A DNA stretch of 64,000 nucleotides from Tridacna crocea (taxonomy: Eukaryota; Mollusca; Bivalvia; Cardiida; Cardiidae): contig OX031057.1 in assembly GCA_943736015.1 (NCBI GenBank), forward strand, positions 61,028,001 through 61,092,000, written 5' to 3'. The position numbers were made by a program, and so were the translations under genes. This document shows, piece after piece, positions 1 through 9,631 of this stretch (the stretch's first letter is position 1; every line of letters begins with the position of its first letter). The notes beneath the pieces are model-generated. The model saw only the letters and a list, made by a program, of their open reading frames with translations. It was not told the origin of the DNA and made no database searches.

Positions 1-572
1 CAAAGTAATGCCAAAGACAAGCAAGAAATGTTATAAAAATGAAAACCTAAAGAGGAATAACTCAAAATTCATGCTAGGTAGAGTTATGGTTCTTGCGCAT
101 TGCACTCCATAATTTTTCAACAATCATGCAAACCAAATTTGAAGATGTTCAGACTAAAAATGGCAAAGTTATTTTCCGTACAAACAGAAAATGCTGTAAT
201 AATAACAATCAAAGGGAAATAACTCAAAGACAGCATGAGGTAGAGTTATGGTTCATTTGCACTGCACTCATTATTATTGCAACAAACACAACTGCTAAGT
301 TTCAAGTTAATCTGACAGGAGATGATAAAGTTATGCTCCAGACAAGCAGAAAATGTAAAAATAAAGGGAAATAACTCAAAGAAAGCATGAGGTAGAGTTA
401 TGGTTCTTTTGCACTGCACTCCATATTATTGCAACAAGCACAAATGCCAAGTTTTGAGTCAATTGGACTGGAGATGACAAAGTTATGCTCCGGACAAAGA
501 ACTGGGCGCTGCCTGCCTGCCTGTACGCCATGGGTGATCTCATAATATATCCTGTCTCCGACGGGCGTATAA
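1..572 (+). repeat. Tandem-repeat element tail, about 152-162 bp monomers
   Basis: The phrase gtagagttatggtt recurs at about 78, 240 and 392, each time in similar surroundings (ataactcaaag, gcactgcactc, gacaaagttatgctcc), so there are about three monomers of 152-162 bp. The array ends in a unique tail with ctgcctgcctgcctg and gacgggcgtataaaa. The left end is outside the window. The layout resembles the other Helentron/pearl-like elements here, but the family is not identified. Confidence 0.6.
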
Positions 573-689
573 AAATCTAATCAATTGAGCTATATGTAAA
601 CCCAGAAAAGTCTACCATTTTTTATACACTAGCTAAACCAACTTTTGTCTTATCAAGATAACCTTTTGACCATGTATTGCCTTAATCAT

Positions 690-923
690 TTAACTCTTTA
701 CCATACAACCACGACTTTTAATGGCCCTGATATAGAAAGCTTTTGAAAACATTGTGAGAAAATGCTGGTAAACCAGCATTTTCTCTGTTTCCCACAATGT
801 TTTCTAACTATAAATTGACAAAATACTACCATTGAACTGATAAATATTTGACTTGTTGCTATAAATTCCTTCAATATGGACAAGTCTCGAATGTTGTTGT
901 GTTAAGGTGAGGTAAAGAATTAA
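690..923 (+). mobile_element. TTAA MITE, near-complete
   Basis: TTAA at both ends, termini ctctttaccatacaac and gtgaggtaaagaa, and a central hairpin with aaaatgctggtaaaccagcattttc. This copy keeps the hairpin but has a diverged right arm. Confidence 0.75.
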
Positions 924-1234
924 CTGCTTATCAGATGACAAAATAATAGACTTTTCAAAATTTGAAGCACCTGCGGCTGCAGATGACAAATTCAAAATGA
1001 ATTTGATAATCGGTTGAATTTATCTTTGAAACGGTTGAATACAGAGATGGACAAGGACAAAAGACTGATTACATTCTTTTTCTCCTTTTCCCACAAGGTT
1101 TTATCAGAAGACTTCCTCAGGGTCATTAAAATTTAGAACCGAAATAAAAAGATGTTAACAAGGAGATGACTTGTCCAATGGCAGACAACTACATATGACA
1201 AGGTATACTTCATACTTTATTTTACCATATATGG
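924..1234. other. Degraded MITE pieces, no gene seen
   Basis: Scattered matches to the TTAA MITE occur (gcagatgacaaattc near 980 and ccttttcccacaaggtttt near 1086) but no complete termini. No coding signal is seen. Confidence 0.4.
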
Positions 1235-1440
1235 TGTTACGAGAGACCACTCCTTCCTGCATGGCATACTCCCGATTTAAATACAATACCTGGCTACTGC
1301 GTCAGGGAGATATCTCTTTGGCTCAGTGGTTAGGGTATTGGCTTTGCGTCCGGGAGTTCGGAGTTCGAATCCCGCTCCGATCCTTATTTCTGCCATGCAT
1401 TTATTCATTTGTTTCTTTGTTACGGACTTCGTTCGTAAGA
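1235..1440 (+). repeat. 5' LTR of the tRNA-promoter TRIM
   Basis: Starts tgttacgagag and ends cgttcgtaaga, so the ends are short imperfect inverted repeats (TGTTACG against TCTTACG). It contains the tRNA-like region at about 1312-1384. Confidence 0.78.
1319..1372 (+). promoter_or_regulatory. tRNA-like Pol III promoter (A and B boxes) in 5' LTR
   Basis: tggctcagtgg (1319-1329) fits the A-box consensus and gttcgaatcc (1363-1372) the B-box consensus, with normal tRNA spacing. Acceptor and T stems do not pair if folded as tRNA, so this is a tRNA-derived promoter rather than a working tRNA. The same boxes recur in the 3' LTR at about 1641-1694. Confidence 0.65.
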
Positions 1441-1457
1441 TGGGGGCTCGTCAGGGA
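1441..1457 (+). other. Primer-binding site of the TRIM
   Basis: tgggggctcgtcaggga directly follows the 5' LTR and matches the complement of a tRNA-Pro 3' end apart from about one base. Confidence 0.65.
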
Positions 1458-1545
1458 TTGGCCATTGAGCCATTAGTCCCATTTGTTGTCCAAAATCGGA
1501 CTTCCTGCCTAATAAGGCTTTGAGTCATCAATAAATGATGACTTT

Positions 1546-1556
1546 AAGAGGGGGTG
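1546..1556 (+). other. Polypurine tract of the TRIM
   Basis: aagagggggtg abuts the tgttac start of the 3' LTR, where the plus-strand primer of an LTR retroelement is expected. Confidence 0.6.
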
Positions 1557-1762
1557 TGTTACGAGAGACCACTCCTTCCTGCATGGCATACTCCCGATTT
1601 AAATACAATACCTGGCTACTGCGTCAGGGAGATATCTCTTTGGCTCAGTGGTTAGGGTATTGGCTTTGCGTCCGGGAGTTCGGAGTTCGAATCCCGCTCC
1701 GATCCTTATTTCTGCCATGCATTTATTCATTTGTTTCTTTGTTACGGACTTCGTTCGTAAGA
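1557..1762 (+). repeat. 3' LTR of the tRNA-promoter TRIM
   Basis: No difference from the 5' LTR was found by eye over 206 bp. The flank then continues with the duplicated target atgg. Confidence 0.78.
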
Positions 1763-1770
1763 ATGGCAAT

Positions 1771-1933
1771 TTAACTCTTTCTTCTTTCTTGAAAGTATCT
1801 GCACATGACAAATTTACTGTTGCTTACATAGTGGAACTTGTCTTCAAAAAGGTAGAAAACATTGTGGGAAAGGGAAAAATACTAGTTACCTGCATTCTCT
1901 CCTTTCCTTACGATATTTGCAAAAGCCGCCTTC
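1771..1933 (-). mobile_element. TTAA MITE, truncated
   Basis: Starts ttaactctttc, keeps gcacatgacaaat and a weakened hairpin (gtgggaaagggaaaa against ctcctttccttac), then stops where the next MITE begins. Confidence 0.55.
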
Positions 1934-2162
1934 CTAACCCATTACCACACAATCCCAACTTTTGACAATCCTGAAAAAGAAGCCTTTAGAAAACACTGTG
2001 GAAAAAGGAGAAAATGCTGATAACCAGCATTTTCTCCTTTTCCCACAATGTTTTCTACTCTTCACAAAACAAATTTCAAATTTTCCGTCATTTTTATTTT
2101 GTCGTCTGCAAATGCTTTCAATTTGGATCAGTCTAGAATTTTTATGTGTGGTAAAGAGTTAA
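1934..2162 (+). mobile_element. TTAA MITE, near-complete
   Basis: The left target reads CTAA (one change) and the right TTAA. Termini are cccattaccacacaa and atgtgtggtaaagag. The central hairpin (aaaatgctgataaccagcattttc) is nearly perfect. Confidence 0.78.
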
Positions 2163-2408
2163 GGGCTGTAAAAAAACTTGATATAGTCCGGTGATGTGTT
2201 AAACATTTTCCATGAAATCCCGAGCTTTAGCAACCCCCAGAAATAAGACTTTTTGAAAACATTGTGCGAAAAGGAGGAAATGCTCGTTACCAGCATTTTC
2301 CCCCTTTCCCACTTTGATTTCAGGCATTCTGCGGCAAACTGCATCATTTGAGTAAGCTTCCATTTGTCGTCTGTGAAAGATTTTAATAGTCTAAAAATTT
2401 TTTGTCTG
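2163..2408. repeat. Diverged MITE-like hairpin segment
   Basis: A degraded MITE core is visible at about 2245-2320 (aaaacattgtgcgaaaaggaggaaatgctcg). Its outer parts are unlike the main family. No gene is seen. Confidence 0.4.
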
Positions 2409-2585
2409 TTAACTCTTTACCAAACGACAACATTTTAGACTGCTCAGAATGAAAGCATTTTCAGACGGCAAAATATACACAACTCAGCAGGGTAGAAAAC
2501 ATTGTGGGAAAAAGAGACAAATGCTGGTTACCAGTATTTTCTCCTTTTCCCATAATGTTTTTATTTAAAAGGCTTCTATTTCGGA
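2409..2585 (-). mobile_element. TTAA MITE, right end missing
   Basis: Left end ttaactctttaccaaacgac and the hairpin are kept. The copy breaks off after aaaaggcttctatt. Confidence 0.6.
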
Positions 2586-3323
2586 GTTCTACAACACCAA
2601 ATGCTTTTTATTAATTTCAAAATTAATGTATGTAGATCTATCAGGATATATAGGAATGTAGTTTTATCGTTTATATGATTAAGTTTTATCTTATATACTT
2701 CGAACAAAAAACATTGGGATTAATTCTTAACTATTGAGGCGAGATCACCATTATACTATTAGAAAATATACAACAATGTAGTCAGCTGTGTTTGCTTTTA
2801 GACATGGTGAAAATGTTATGTAGATAGAAAAAGGGGTATAACTGTGTCAAAAGTAGTTTGAGGGTTATCTGCCATACTGCATTGGGTTCTGCTTTTGTAA
2901 GTTAAGAGCTAATTAATACAAGTTTAAATGTGAACAGTCATAGGAACGGGGACCATCTGGGAATCCTGTACATGAATTTGATCAAAACAGATCAAAGATA
3001 GTGCAAGTCATTTTAAGCTGATAGTTCAAAAATGATTGTACAGCAATGTAAAATGACCACTTTTCATACAGAAAATATAATAAAGGTGATAAATCTCGAC
3101 CCTGTTCAACCTACGCAATCCACGCTGTATGACCAGAGTGGACACTTTTCGTTGTTCCAAGATGGTCCCTTTTGTGTGACGGGTGACAAATCTCTACAGT
3201 ACTGACAAAGATATAAAATGTCAATTTTTTTGAATGATGATTATGACAATGCAGACAAACACAGGGCTTCAAGGAAACTTGATGGGATTTTTTTACCCAT
3301 GACAAGCAATCTAGAAATTTATA
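2586..3323. other. No recognised feature
   Basis: AT-rich sequence without a convincing reading frame, repeat terminus or splice-bounded exon. Confidence 0.4.
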
Positions 3324-3546
3324 TTAACCCTTTCCCAAACAATCCCTGGTTTTTACGGGTCAGAAATAGAAGCCTTTGAAAGCATTGTGGGCAAAGGAGA
3401 AAATGCTGGTAACCAGCATTTTCTCCTTTTCCCACAATGTTTTCTACCCTATCATATAAAAAAATAATCTTTTTAGCAACTGTTGTCATCTGCAAAATGC
3501 TTTCAATTTGGTCTGGTCCAAAATTTGCCGTTTGGGAAAGGGTTAA
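3324..3546 (+). mobile_element. TTAA MITE, near-complete
   Basis: Termini ccctttcccaaacaat and cgtttgggaaaggg are perfect mirror partners. The hairpin arms around aaaatgctggtaaccagcattttc are intact. The right TTAA is shared with the next copy. Confidence 0.8.
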
Positions 3547-3725
3547 CCCTTACCCCAAACAATCGCTGGGGAGAAAAATTTTTGAGAATATCTTGGGATC
3601 AAGAGAAAATGTGGGTAACCAGCATTGTCTCAATTTTCCACAATATTTTCTTCCCTCTCAAAAGCAAATTTCAAAGTCTGACCTATATTAACCCTTTACC
3701 AAACAATCCATGGTTTTTACACAAA
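3543..3725 (+). mobile_element. TTAA MITE, diverged, followed by a third MITE start
   Basis: It shares the TTAA at 3543. The hairpin is decayed (gggatcaagagaaaatgtgggtaaccagcattg). At 3689 a further left end (ttaaccctttaccaaac) starts and is cut off near 3725. Confidence 0.5.
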
Positions 3726-4339
3726 ATGACCAGGCTGCCATATTTTATATACTGGTGGTCGTGCTGAATGCTCGCTTCTCTGATGGAGCCAAAGAGCTTT
3801 TGAAGAACTCGGATTTGGAATCGACCACCTATACCGATAACTGGTATTGCCAGGGCAACTGTTGGTTGACACCAAGTAACAACACCTTCCATGGACAGCA
3901 TTGTGTTTCAAACAGGTAGAATCTTTTTAAATAGTTGTCATACAGAGATGTTAAGATTTTACATGACAAGCACCGTGCGTGTACATACTGGCTCGGAATA
4001 TAGCATTACCTCCCGCTAGATGGCATTCTACAAATACACATCTATCTAATTTGGACATTCTGGGTACAGAACCTGACTACTTTTCTACGTGACAACTGTT
4101 ACTTTGAATTTCAAACTAAAATAAACGTTTACTCAATAAAAACGCTACCTGGAGCGATTCCTCCAGCTATGATCAGCAGTTTAGAGAAATCTGAGCTAAA
4201 AAAAGCCTGATTTCTCCCCAAGCGTTTTGATGAAAGCCATTTTTCCATTGCTACTTTGTAGCCCATATTACTGCAATTCCCCAAAAAATGAGGAGAGTGA
4301 CAAGTCATAACAGGTCCAATCTTCGATGAATATGACATG
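3726..4339. other. Unassigned; one richer segment near 3750-3920
   Basis: At about 3750-3916 the composition is less AT-rich and an open frame (to the stop near 3917) encodes a peptide with several Cys and two N-glycosylation-like sites, ending near a possible donor (acag|gtagaa). No family is recognised and no acceptor is obvious. The rest shows nothing. Confidence 0.25.
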
Positions 4340-4510
4340 TGCAGACAACGATATAGAAGCCTATTGGAAAAACTGTGGGAAAAGGAGAAAGTACTGGTAA
4401 CCAGAATTTTCTCCTTTTCCCACAATGTTTTCTACCGTAAGACAGAAAAATCTCAGAATTTGAACCAAATTTGATCTGTTGTCTGCAAGTTCTTCCAATG
4501 CAGATAGGGC
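4340..4510 (+). mobile_element. TTAA MITE fragment
   Basis: Central hairpin (ggagaaagtactggtaaccag) plus part of the right half (tctgttgtctgcaagttcttcc). Both termini are missing. Confidence 0.55.
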
Positions 4511-4580
4511 CCAACAAAAAAAATATATCTGTTTAGGCTTTCAGTCTGAGATGCCTTAGGCAGGGATGAATTATTTAACT

Positions 4581-4793
4581 TTAACTCCTTAAAAAATGAC
4601 AATATTTCAAAAGCATTTGCAGACGACAAAATAAAAGCGACTGAAAATGTAAAATTTGTTTTGTGAAGGATAGAAAACATTGTGGAAAAAGGAGAAAATG
4701 CTGGTTACCAGCATTTTCTCCTTTTCCCACAATGTTTTCTAAAGGCTTCTTCCTCAGGGTCATCGAAAGTAGGGATTGTGTGGTAATGGGTTA
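4581..4793 (-). mobile_element. TTAA MITE, near-complete
   Basis: TTAA at both ends, right terminus attgtgtggtaatggg and a perfect-looking hairpin core (aaaatgctggttaccagc). Confidence 0.75.
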
Positions 4794-5070
4794 ATTTGTC
4801 GTGTTGTAAAGAGTTAATGCATATCTGTGATCCACCGCACCAAGTCATAACATTATTACGAATCCACAACATCTGTTTTGTATAAAAAATGGCTGAATCC
4901 TGGGGTAGAAAGGTCCTTGGACAATTTTCATCAAAAGCAGAAATTTTTCACCCTGGTTAGCCTGTGCCAACTGCGCATAATTATGGACCTGGGTCGAAAC
5001 TTTTTGGAAGATGCATCAGACCTCCTATTCACAGACTTTGGCTCATTTGATTTCTTGTGCTGTGTCTTCA
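4794..5070. other. No recognised feature
   Basis: No exon, terminus or repeat was identified between two MITE copies. Confidence 0.35.
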
Positions 5071-5904
5071 TTAACCCTTCACTAAACAATCCCTGTTTTT
5101 TTACAACCCCGAGGAAGAAGCCTTCTGAAAACATAGTGGGAAAAGGTGAAAATGCTGGTAACCAGCATTTTCTCCTTTTTCAACAATGTTTTCCGCTATT
5201 CTAAAGTCAAGTTTCAATTTTAGGGTCACATTTATTTTGTCAACTGCAAGTGCTTTCAATTTCTAAAAGTCTAAAATTTTGCCATTTGATAAGGTTTATT
5301 CCCAGTTCACCCAATCCCATTTCGCCCATTCGCATTTCGCCAGAATTTTTTCCGTTTCGCCCATTCTTTTTTTCGCCCTTTCCAACTTCACCCTTTTCCT
5401 ATTTCGCCAAATATCTGTCCTGCCCTTTTCCCTTTTGCCCAAATTCATTTTCGCCCACTTTTCATTTCGCCAAGAAGCCATCTCGCCCAACTTTCCCATT
5501 TCACCAAAAGACCAAAGGGCCCTTTTCCCACAAGGCCCCTTCCCATTTAGCCCAAATGCCATTTTTCTGGTAAAGGAACAGGGTGTAAGCTACAACACGT
5601 CAGGGCCAAAATGGTGATGGGCGAGCTGATAACTGGGCAAAATGGAATTGGGCGAAGTGGTGAAGGGGCAAAAATGATAAAAGGGCGAGATGGCATTTGG
5701 CGAATCAGCAAAGGGTGAATTGGCGAAAGGGCAAAACGGTAATTGGGCAAAAAGATGATTGGGCAAGGTGGCAATGGGGCAAAATGAAAAAGGGCAAAAT
5801 GGGTAGAGGACAAGACGGCAAAGGGCGAAATGGGAAGAAAAGTTTGGCGGAATGGGCAAAATGGAATTGGGCGAACTGGGAAGACACCTTTGATAAAGAG
5901 TTAA
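5071..5904 (+). mobile_element. TTAA MITE split by a foldback element
   Basis: Left end ttaacccttcactaaac and right end tttgataaagagttaa belong to one MITE. The 596-bp foldback at 5293-5888 sits inside its right terminal repeat. Confidence 0.7.
5293..5888. mobile_element. Foldback transposon built of ttcgccc-type repeats
   Basis: Terminal inverted repeats run ggtttattcccagttc on the left, against ggtgtcttcccagttc read from the right. The interior is a run of short, drifting repeats around ttcgcccatt (left half) that returns as aatgggcgaa (right half), so the whole element can fold on itself. The 8-bp sequence tttgataa is duplicated on both sides (5285-5292 and 5889-5896). Long open frames here are by-products of the low-complexity repeats. 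Confidence 0.7.
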
Positions 5905-6090
5905 GGATGAGTCTAATGGGTTCTTTTGGTTAAGGATAAACATGCATCAGATACATACCAAATCCAATATAACTGAAATCCTTCAGTTATAGAACTTTGC
6001 AAGTGAGTTTCTCTACCTACCACATTCACAAAAACTTACCCTAAACCGTCTAAGTACCTGTGGAGAACAAAGGGAAATCATAAAAATTTC

Positions 6091-6293
6091 TTAACTTTTA
6101 CCAAACGAAAAAATTATAGACTGGTCCAAAATGAAAGCACCAGCAGACACTAGAAAAATATGACTGAAAAATTGAAATCTGGTTAGATAAGGGTAGAAAA
6201 CATTGTGGTTACCAGCATTTTCTCCTTTTCCACAATGTTTTTGAAAGGCTGCTTTCTCAGGGTCGTTAAAAGTCGGGATTGTTAAAGAGTTAA
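6091..6293 (-). mobile_element. TTAA MITE, near-complete with shortened hairpin
   Basis: TTAA at both ends. The left hairpin arm has lost most of its length (attgtggttaccagcattttc), the right arm is intact. Confidence 0.65.
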
Positions 6294-6554
6294 AGATACA
6301 TCCTTATTGCTAGAGACAAAAAAATGCTGTTAAAACTTTAAAAGGATGTAAAATGGCTCAGCTGTATAAAAGTTTTCACTATTTATAAAAACTAATGGAA
6401 AACTTTTGAACCCAAGGGTGGGGCCAGTATTGACCCAAGGGCTATAAATTGGGCCCTTTTGGTAGAGGCTCACCAGATAAAGCTACATTCAAAATTTGGT
6501 TGCTCTACATATGGCACATATGGCTAGGTACTAGAAAATCTGACCAGGGGTTTA

Positions 6555-6760
6555 AGAGATAGAGAATTTTCAAGAATTTCATCATGTCCGTATGGTGCAA
6601 GTAGCCCCCATTCACAAGAGCCATGTTTCTTGACGGATCAAAATTATATGAATAATTTTTGAAAAGGGTCACCCAAGGAACATTGCTGTGAAATCATTTT
6701 AAAATCTGACCAGAAAATTCTTCTTCTCTGAAACCCCTGGTCATCTGCTTCCTGGGAACT
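6555..6760. repeat. Fragment of the 166-bp-monomer (Helentron-like) family
   Basis: It contains gtgcaagtagcccccattcac, cttgacggatcaaaat and gaaacccctggtcat, parts of the 166-bp monomer in mixed orientation, consistent with rearrangement. Confidence 0.5.
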
Positions 6761-6811
6761 TCAACAGTAATCACGCCGAATGTGTGGGCCAAAGAAAAAT
6801 CCCAAAGTTGA

Positions 6812-6890
6812 CACCCGCTCCCGTGAATTGAACTCAGGACCTCTAGGTTATGAGGCCGACGCTCTACCTCATGACCACTGACACAGAGAT
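6812..6890 (-). pseudogene. tRNA-Met(CAT)-like sequence, degenerate
   Basis: Read on the reverse strand there is a D-arm-like ggtagagcgtcgg, an anticodon-loop-like ctcataa with CAT, and a T-arm-like gagttcaattc. The anticodon stem and acceptor do not pair well, so it is a tRNA pseudogene or the head of a tRNA-derived SINE, not a functional tRNA. Confidence 0.4.
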
Positions 6891-7777
6891 CTTATGGTCA
6901 TACATATTTTGACCAAGTTTGGTGCCGATTGGTTGATTTTGTTGAAGCTAGAGTGTAAACAAAGAAATGTGAACCAAAGGACGAACAACAGACAGTGAGT
7001 GATTACAATAGCTCACTCTGAACACTTTGTGCCAAAGTGAGCTAAAAACGTTAAGTGACGAATTTTTCATTACAAATCTTTCCCATCCATGCAGTTTAGA
7101 TAAATTTCTCTTGGGTACGATTTCTCCAAGTGACGAGTTCTCATGCAGCCCTAGCAAACCCTGCACAATTTTTCCTTAGAAATTTCTTCTTCCCAATCGG
7201 ATTACCCTGCGCAAACAAGAAGAAAGTTGCTACCCCTGGTGGCTTGTAACGCAGGATACTAAAAGCAAATCGATTTAGTGAATTAGTGCGAAAGCAGGGT
7301 TTATTGTTATTTCTACACGTGCAATTGTTTACCTCATATTTCTTGCTTTCCCCTTGGATCAGCGATGAAACGATTGTCCGAACCATGCTCAAGCATGAAA
7401 TTTTACTTTGCAAATTTGTTCTTCAAAACTTTAATTCAATTTTCAATCCGTATGTTATCACTCGTTTATTATTGCGAGTGCACGTTCACATGGGTAGTTG
7501 TTTACATGTGTAGGCCAGGAAGCCGAGTGGAAGTAGTCATGTGACTTGTTGGTATTTATACACAAATATTTTAAAAGCTAGCATAACCGTCTAGCCGTAT
7601 TTCTCCCAATATGTAAAATCATTCCTGATTTTATTTGATAGGTGAAACCTAATGGTGATTTAATTTTCACTGAAATAAACAAACAATGAAATAATATTGG
7701 TTTGATGTATACAATGAAAATTGTATTCACATATGAAACTCTGCTCATTCCCCTAAACCCGCAGCCTAAACACTTAC
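6891..7777. other. No recognised feature
   Basis: Mostly low-repeat sequence. Open frames on both strands up to about 90 codons match nothing I know. Confidence 0.3.
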
Positions 7778-7799
7778 CTTTCGACATTTCCGGTTTCAT
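7778..7799 (-). CDS. Possible first coding exon of an unknown - strand gene
   Basis: On the reverse strand, atgaaaccggaaatgtcgaa precedes a textbook donor (ag|gtaagtg), with aaa just before the ATG. An ETS-like motif (accggaaat) overlaps it. It would encode only seven residues and no later exon was recognised, so this is tentative. If real, it would be transcribed away from the SFXN gene from a shared promoter. Confidence 0.2.
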
Positions 7800-8207
7800 T
7801 TTCAGATGAATGTATTAACCTCACTTTATGCAAAGTCAGTAACTGGCATTTGTTCATGCTTGTTTACCGTCACCATTATCGAATTGTGTCAAGCGGTTAC
7901 AAATTTATAGATTGAAACAATAACAGTACATGAGAGCTAAGTCTGTCTTTAGATCTTGATTATAGATCCCGTCACTGTTTTCTAGTTTCAGTTTGTTACA
8001 ACACCGTTGTCAACAGCCTAACAGGTCCAACATATACAGTAGGTATGGTAAAAGTATCCTTACCTTTTTTGATTTTTTCGATTTGTTTCGTAGTCCGATT
8101 GTAAGTCTGCTATTCTTTCTTTGCTAGGGCTGTTTCAGATCACTCATATTTTATATAGAAAGAAGATAACCAATTAGTACACTACACACATGATGATGCA
8201 ATAGTTG
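7800..8207. promoter_or_regulatory. Possible 5' region of the SFXN gene
   Basis: This is the last low-repeat stretch upstream of the first coding SFXN exon, which itself begins with an acceptor and so needs an upstream non-coding exon. A possible donor (acagtag|gtatgg) occurs near 8041. Evidence is positional only. Confidence 0.2.
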
Positions 8208-8600
8208 TGTCACGGAGAGAGGTTAGATATATAAGCATTTGAAACCTGCCTAGCTTTTACAGCGATGCAATTTGGTGTATTTCTCTCCGTGATAGTTAAG
8301 CAACGTGCATTAGGTTAGTGCCTGGATGGGTGACCAGGTCGTTGCACGTTACATTTGGTGGCAGCGGTGGGATGATGACAACTGACGGACTGGAGTTGCT
8401 TTGCCCATGTATATTGCCCTGGTGTTTCTGTATATACATGCTCGTATAATTATAGGTCTCGGGGTGGAGACTTCTCGAAGGGGGGATTAATGTCACGGAA
8501 AGAGGTTAGATATATAAGCACTTGAAACCTGCCTTGCTGTTGAGCTAGCTTTTACAGTGATGTGGTTTGGTGTATTTCTCTCAATGACAGTTAAGCAACG
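8208..8600 (+). mobile_element. TRIM with 5S-like LTR, truncated copy
   Basis: The 5' LTR (8208-8353, TG..CA) is followed at once by tttggtggcagcggtggga (PBS position) and ends in the purine tract cgaaggggggattaa before the second LTR at 8491. The 3' LTR stops at about 8600, inside the 5S-like part, and runs into a MITE fragment. Its 5' LTR lacks about 12 bp present in the copy at 21821. Confidence 0.7.
8294..8335 (+). promoter_or_regulatory. 5S-rRNA-like internal promoter in the LTR
   Basis: agttaagca at 8294 and ggttagtgcctggatggg at 8313 match 5S rRNA box A and box C. Their spacing (19 nt between starts) is one less than in 5S rRNA. Box C matches at 20 of 23 positions by eye. Confidence 0.65.
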
Positions 8601-8617
8601 TTTGAAGTTTGTGTAGA

Positions 8618-8740
8618 GAAGAGTAGTAAAAACATTATGAAAAATGAAGAAAATGCTAGTTACCAGTATTTTTGCCTTTTCTCACAATGTTTTCACAAAG
8701 CTTCTTTCACAGGTCATAAGAACTAGGCAGGGCTGAGAAA
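8618..8740 (-). mobile_element. TTAA MITE fragment
   Basis: Only the hairpin core and part of one side remain (gaagaaaatgctagttaccag, aaagcttctttcacaggtc). Confidence 0.5.
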
Positions 8741-8966
8741 TAGTGTTGTTATGAGGTCGGACTCCAAAGGACCTGTCAGAATAGAAGGTGGACCTGTTCA
8801 GTCTTCAAAGTAAATAGTCTGATGCCCCAAAATAAATACAGAATGACTTAGAATTAGAATTATCATTTTAATGGTTATTTAGGTTGCTTGTTCAGGACAA
8901 TCTTTGTGTTAAAATGACCTACTTAAAAAGATTTCTGTTCACCCTCATGCTATCATGTAAACTTGC

Positions 8967-9195
8967 TTAACTCATTACTAAACTACAATATTTTAGGTTT
9001 GTCCAAATCGAAAGCATTTGCAGTTGACAAGATAAAAGTGACTGAAAATTTGGAATTTGTTTCATGAAGGATAGAAAACATTGTGAGAAAAGGAGAAAAT
9101 GCTGATTAAAAGCATTTTCTCCTTTTCCTATAATGTTGTCTAAAGGCTTCTTCCTCAGGGTCGTCAAAAGTAAGGATTGTGTGGTAATGGCTTAA
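8967..9195 (-). mobile_element. TTAA MITE, near-complete
   Basis: TTAA at both ends, terminus attgtgtggtaatggc, hairpin core aaaatgctgattaaaagc with a few mismatches. Confidence 0.75.
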
Positions 9196-9473
9196 GTGAT
9201 CATAATTATGTCAACAGTTTTCCCTGGTTCCTGATTTTTCTAAAATCAATAAATAGGTTGCTTGGCAAAGAGTTTAAAATTTTTAAGATGGTTTTTTAAA
9301 CTTGGGATAATCAACATTTATGAATCAAGGTTTAATTAATTTATTTTTGTAAAAAACATGAAAAAAGGAGAAATTTCTCAAAAAGTACTTTTTCTCCTAT
9401 TGCTGCATAGTTTTCAACCGAGTGCAAGACAAAAAGGTTGTGTGCATTTTTCTGTTCTATTCTTACAGACAAG

Positions 9474-9631
9474 ATGGCAGTCTCAAATAGACTAGATCTA
9501 GATAGCCCATTATGGGATCAAAGCACATTCATGGGCAGGTTGAAGTACTTTGCTGCAGTTACAGATCCAAGACTTAGTTTTTACACCAGTAGAAAGCTTT
9601 TGGAAGCTAAACAACTTCTTCACCAGTACAG
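9474..9631 (+). CDS. SFXN exon 1 (coding), residues 1-53
   Basis: The acceptor (ttacag) ends at 9468, five bases before ATG, so transcription starts in an unseen upstream exon. The start context acaagATGG is favourable. The exon carries WDQSTF and TDPR and ends in phase 2 before gttagtg. Confidence 0.92.

Larger units (their letters stand above)
1235..1762 (+). mobile_element. TRIM retrotransposon with tRNA-like promoter in its LTRs
   Basis: Two direct repeats of 206 bp that I read as identical (1235-1440 and 1557-1762) flank only 116 bp of internal DNA. The internal segment opens at the LTR edge with tgggggctcgtcaggga, a near match to a tRNA-Pro primer-binding site, and closes with the purine run aagagggggtg touching the 3' LTR. 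A 4-bp duplication, atgg, lies on both sides (1231-1234 and 1763-1766). Short LTRs, PBS, PPT, target duplication and no coding capacity define a terminal-repeat retrotransposon in miniature. Each LTR holds tRNA-like A and B boxes. LTR identity implies a recent insertion. The last base pair is GA rather than the usual CA, the one structural oddity. Confidence 0.8.

Noticed and set aside
1171..1774. Two near-identical open frames of about 80-100 codons
   Set aside because: They are the two LTRs of the TRIM; no protein similarity.
5250..5943. Several long frames rich in Phe/Pro/Ser or Lys/Gly on both strands
   Set aside because: Low-complexity ttcgccc foldback repeats; all frames are open because the short units lack stops.
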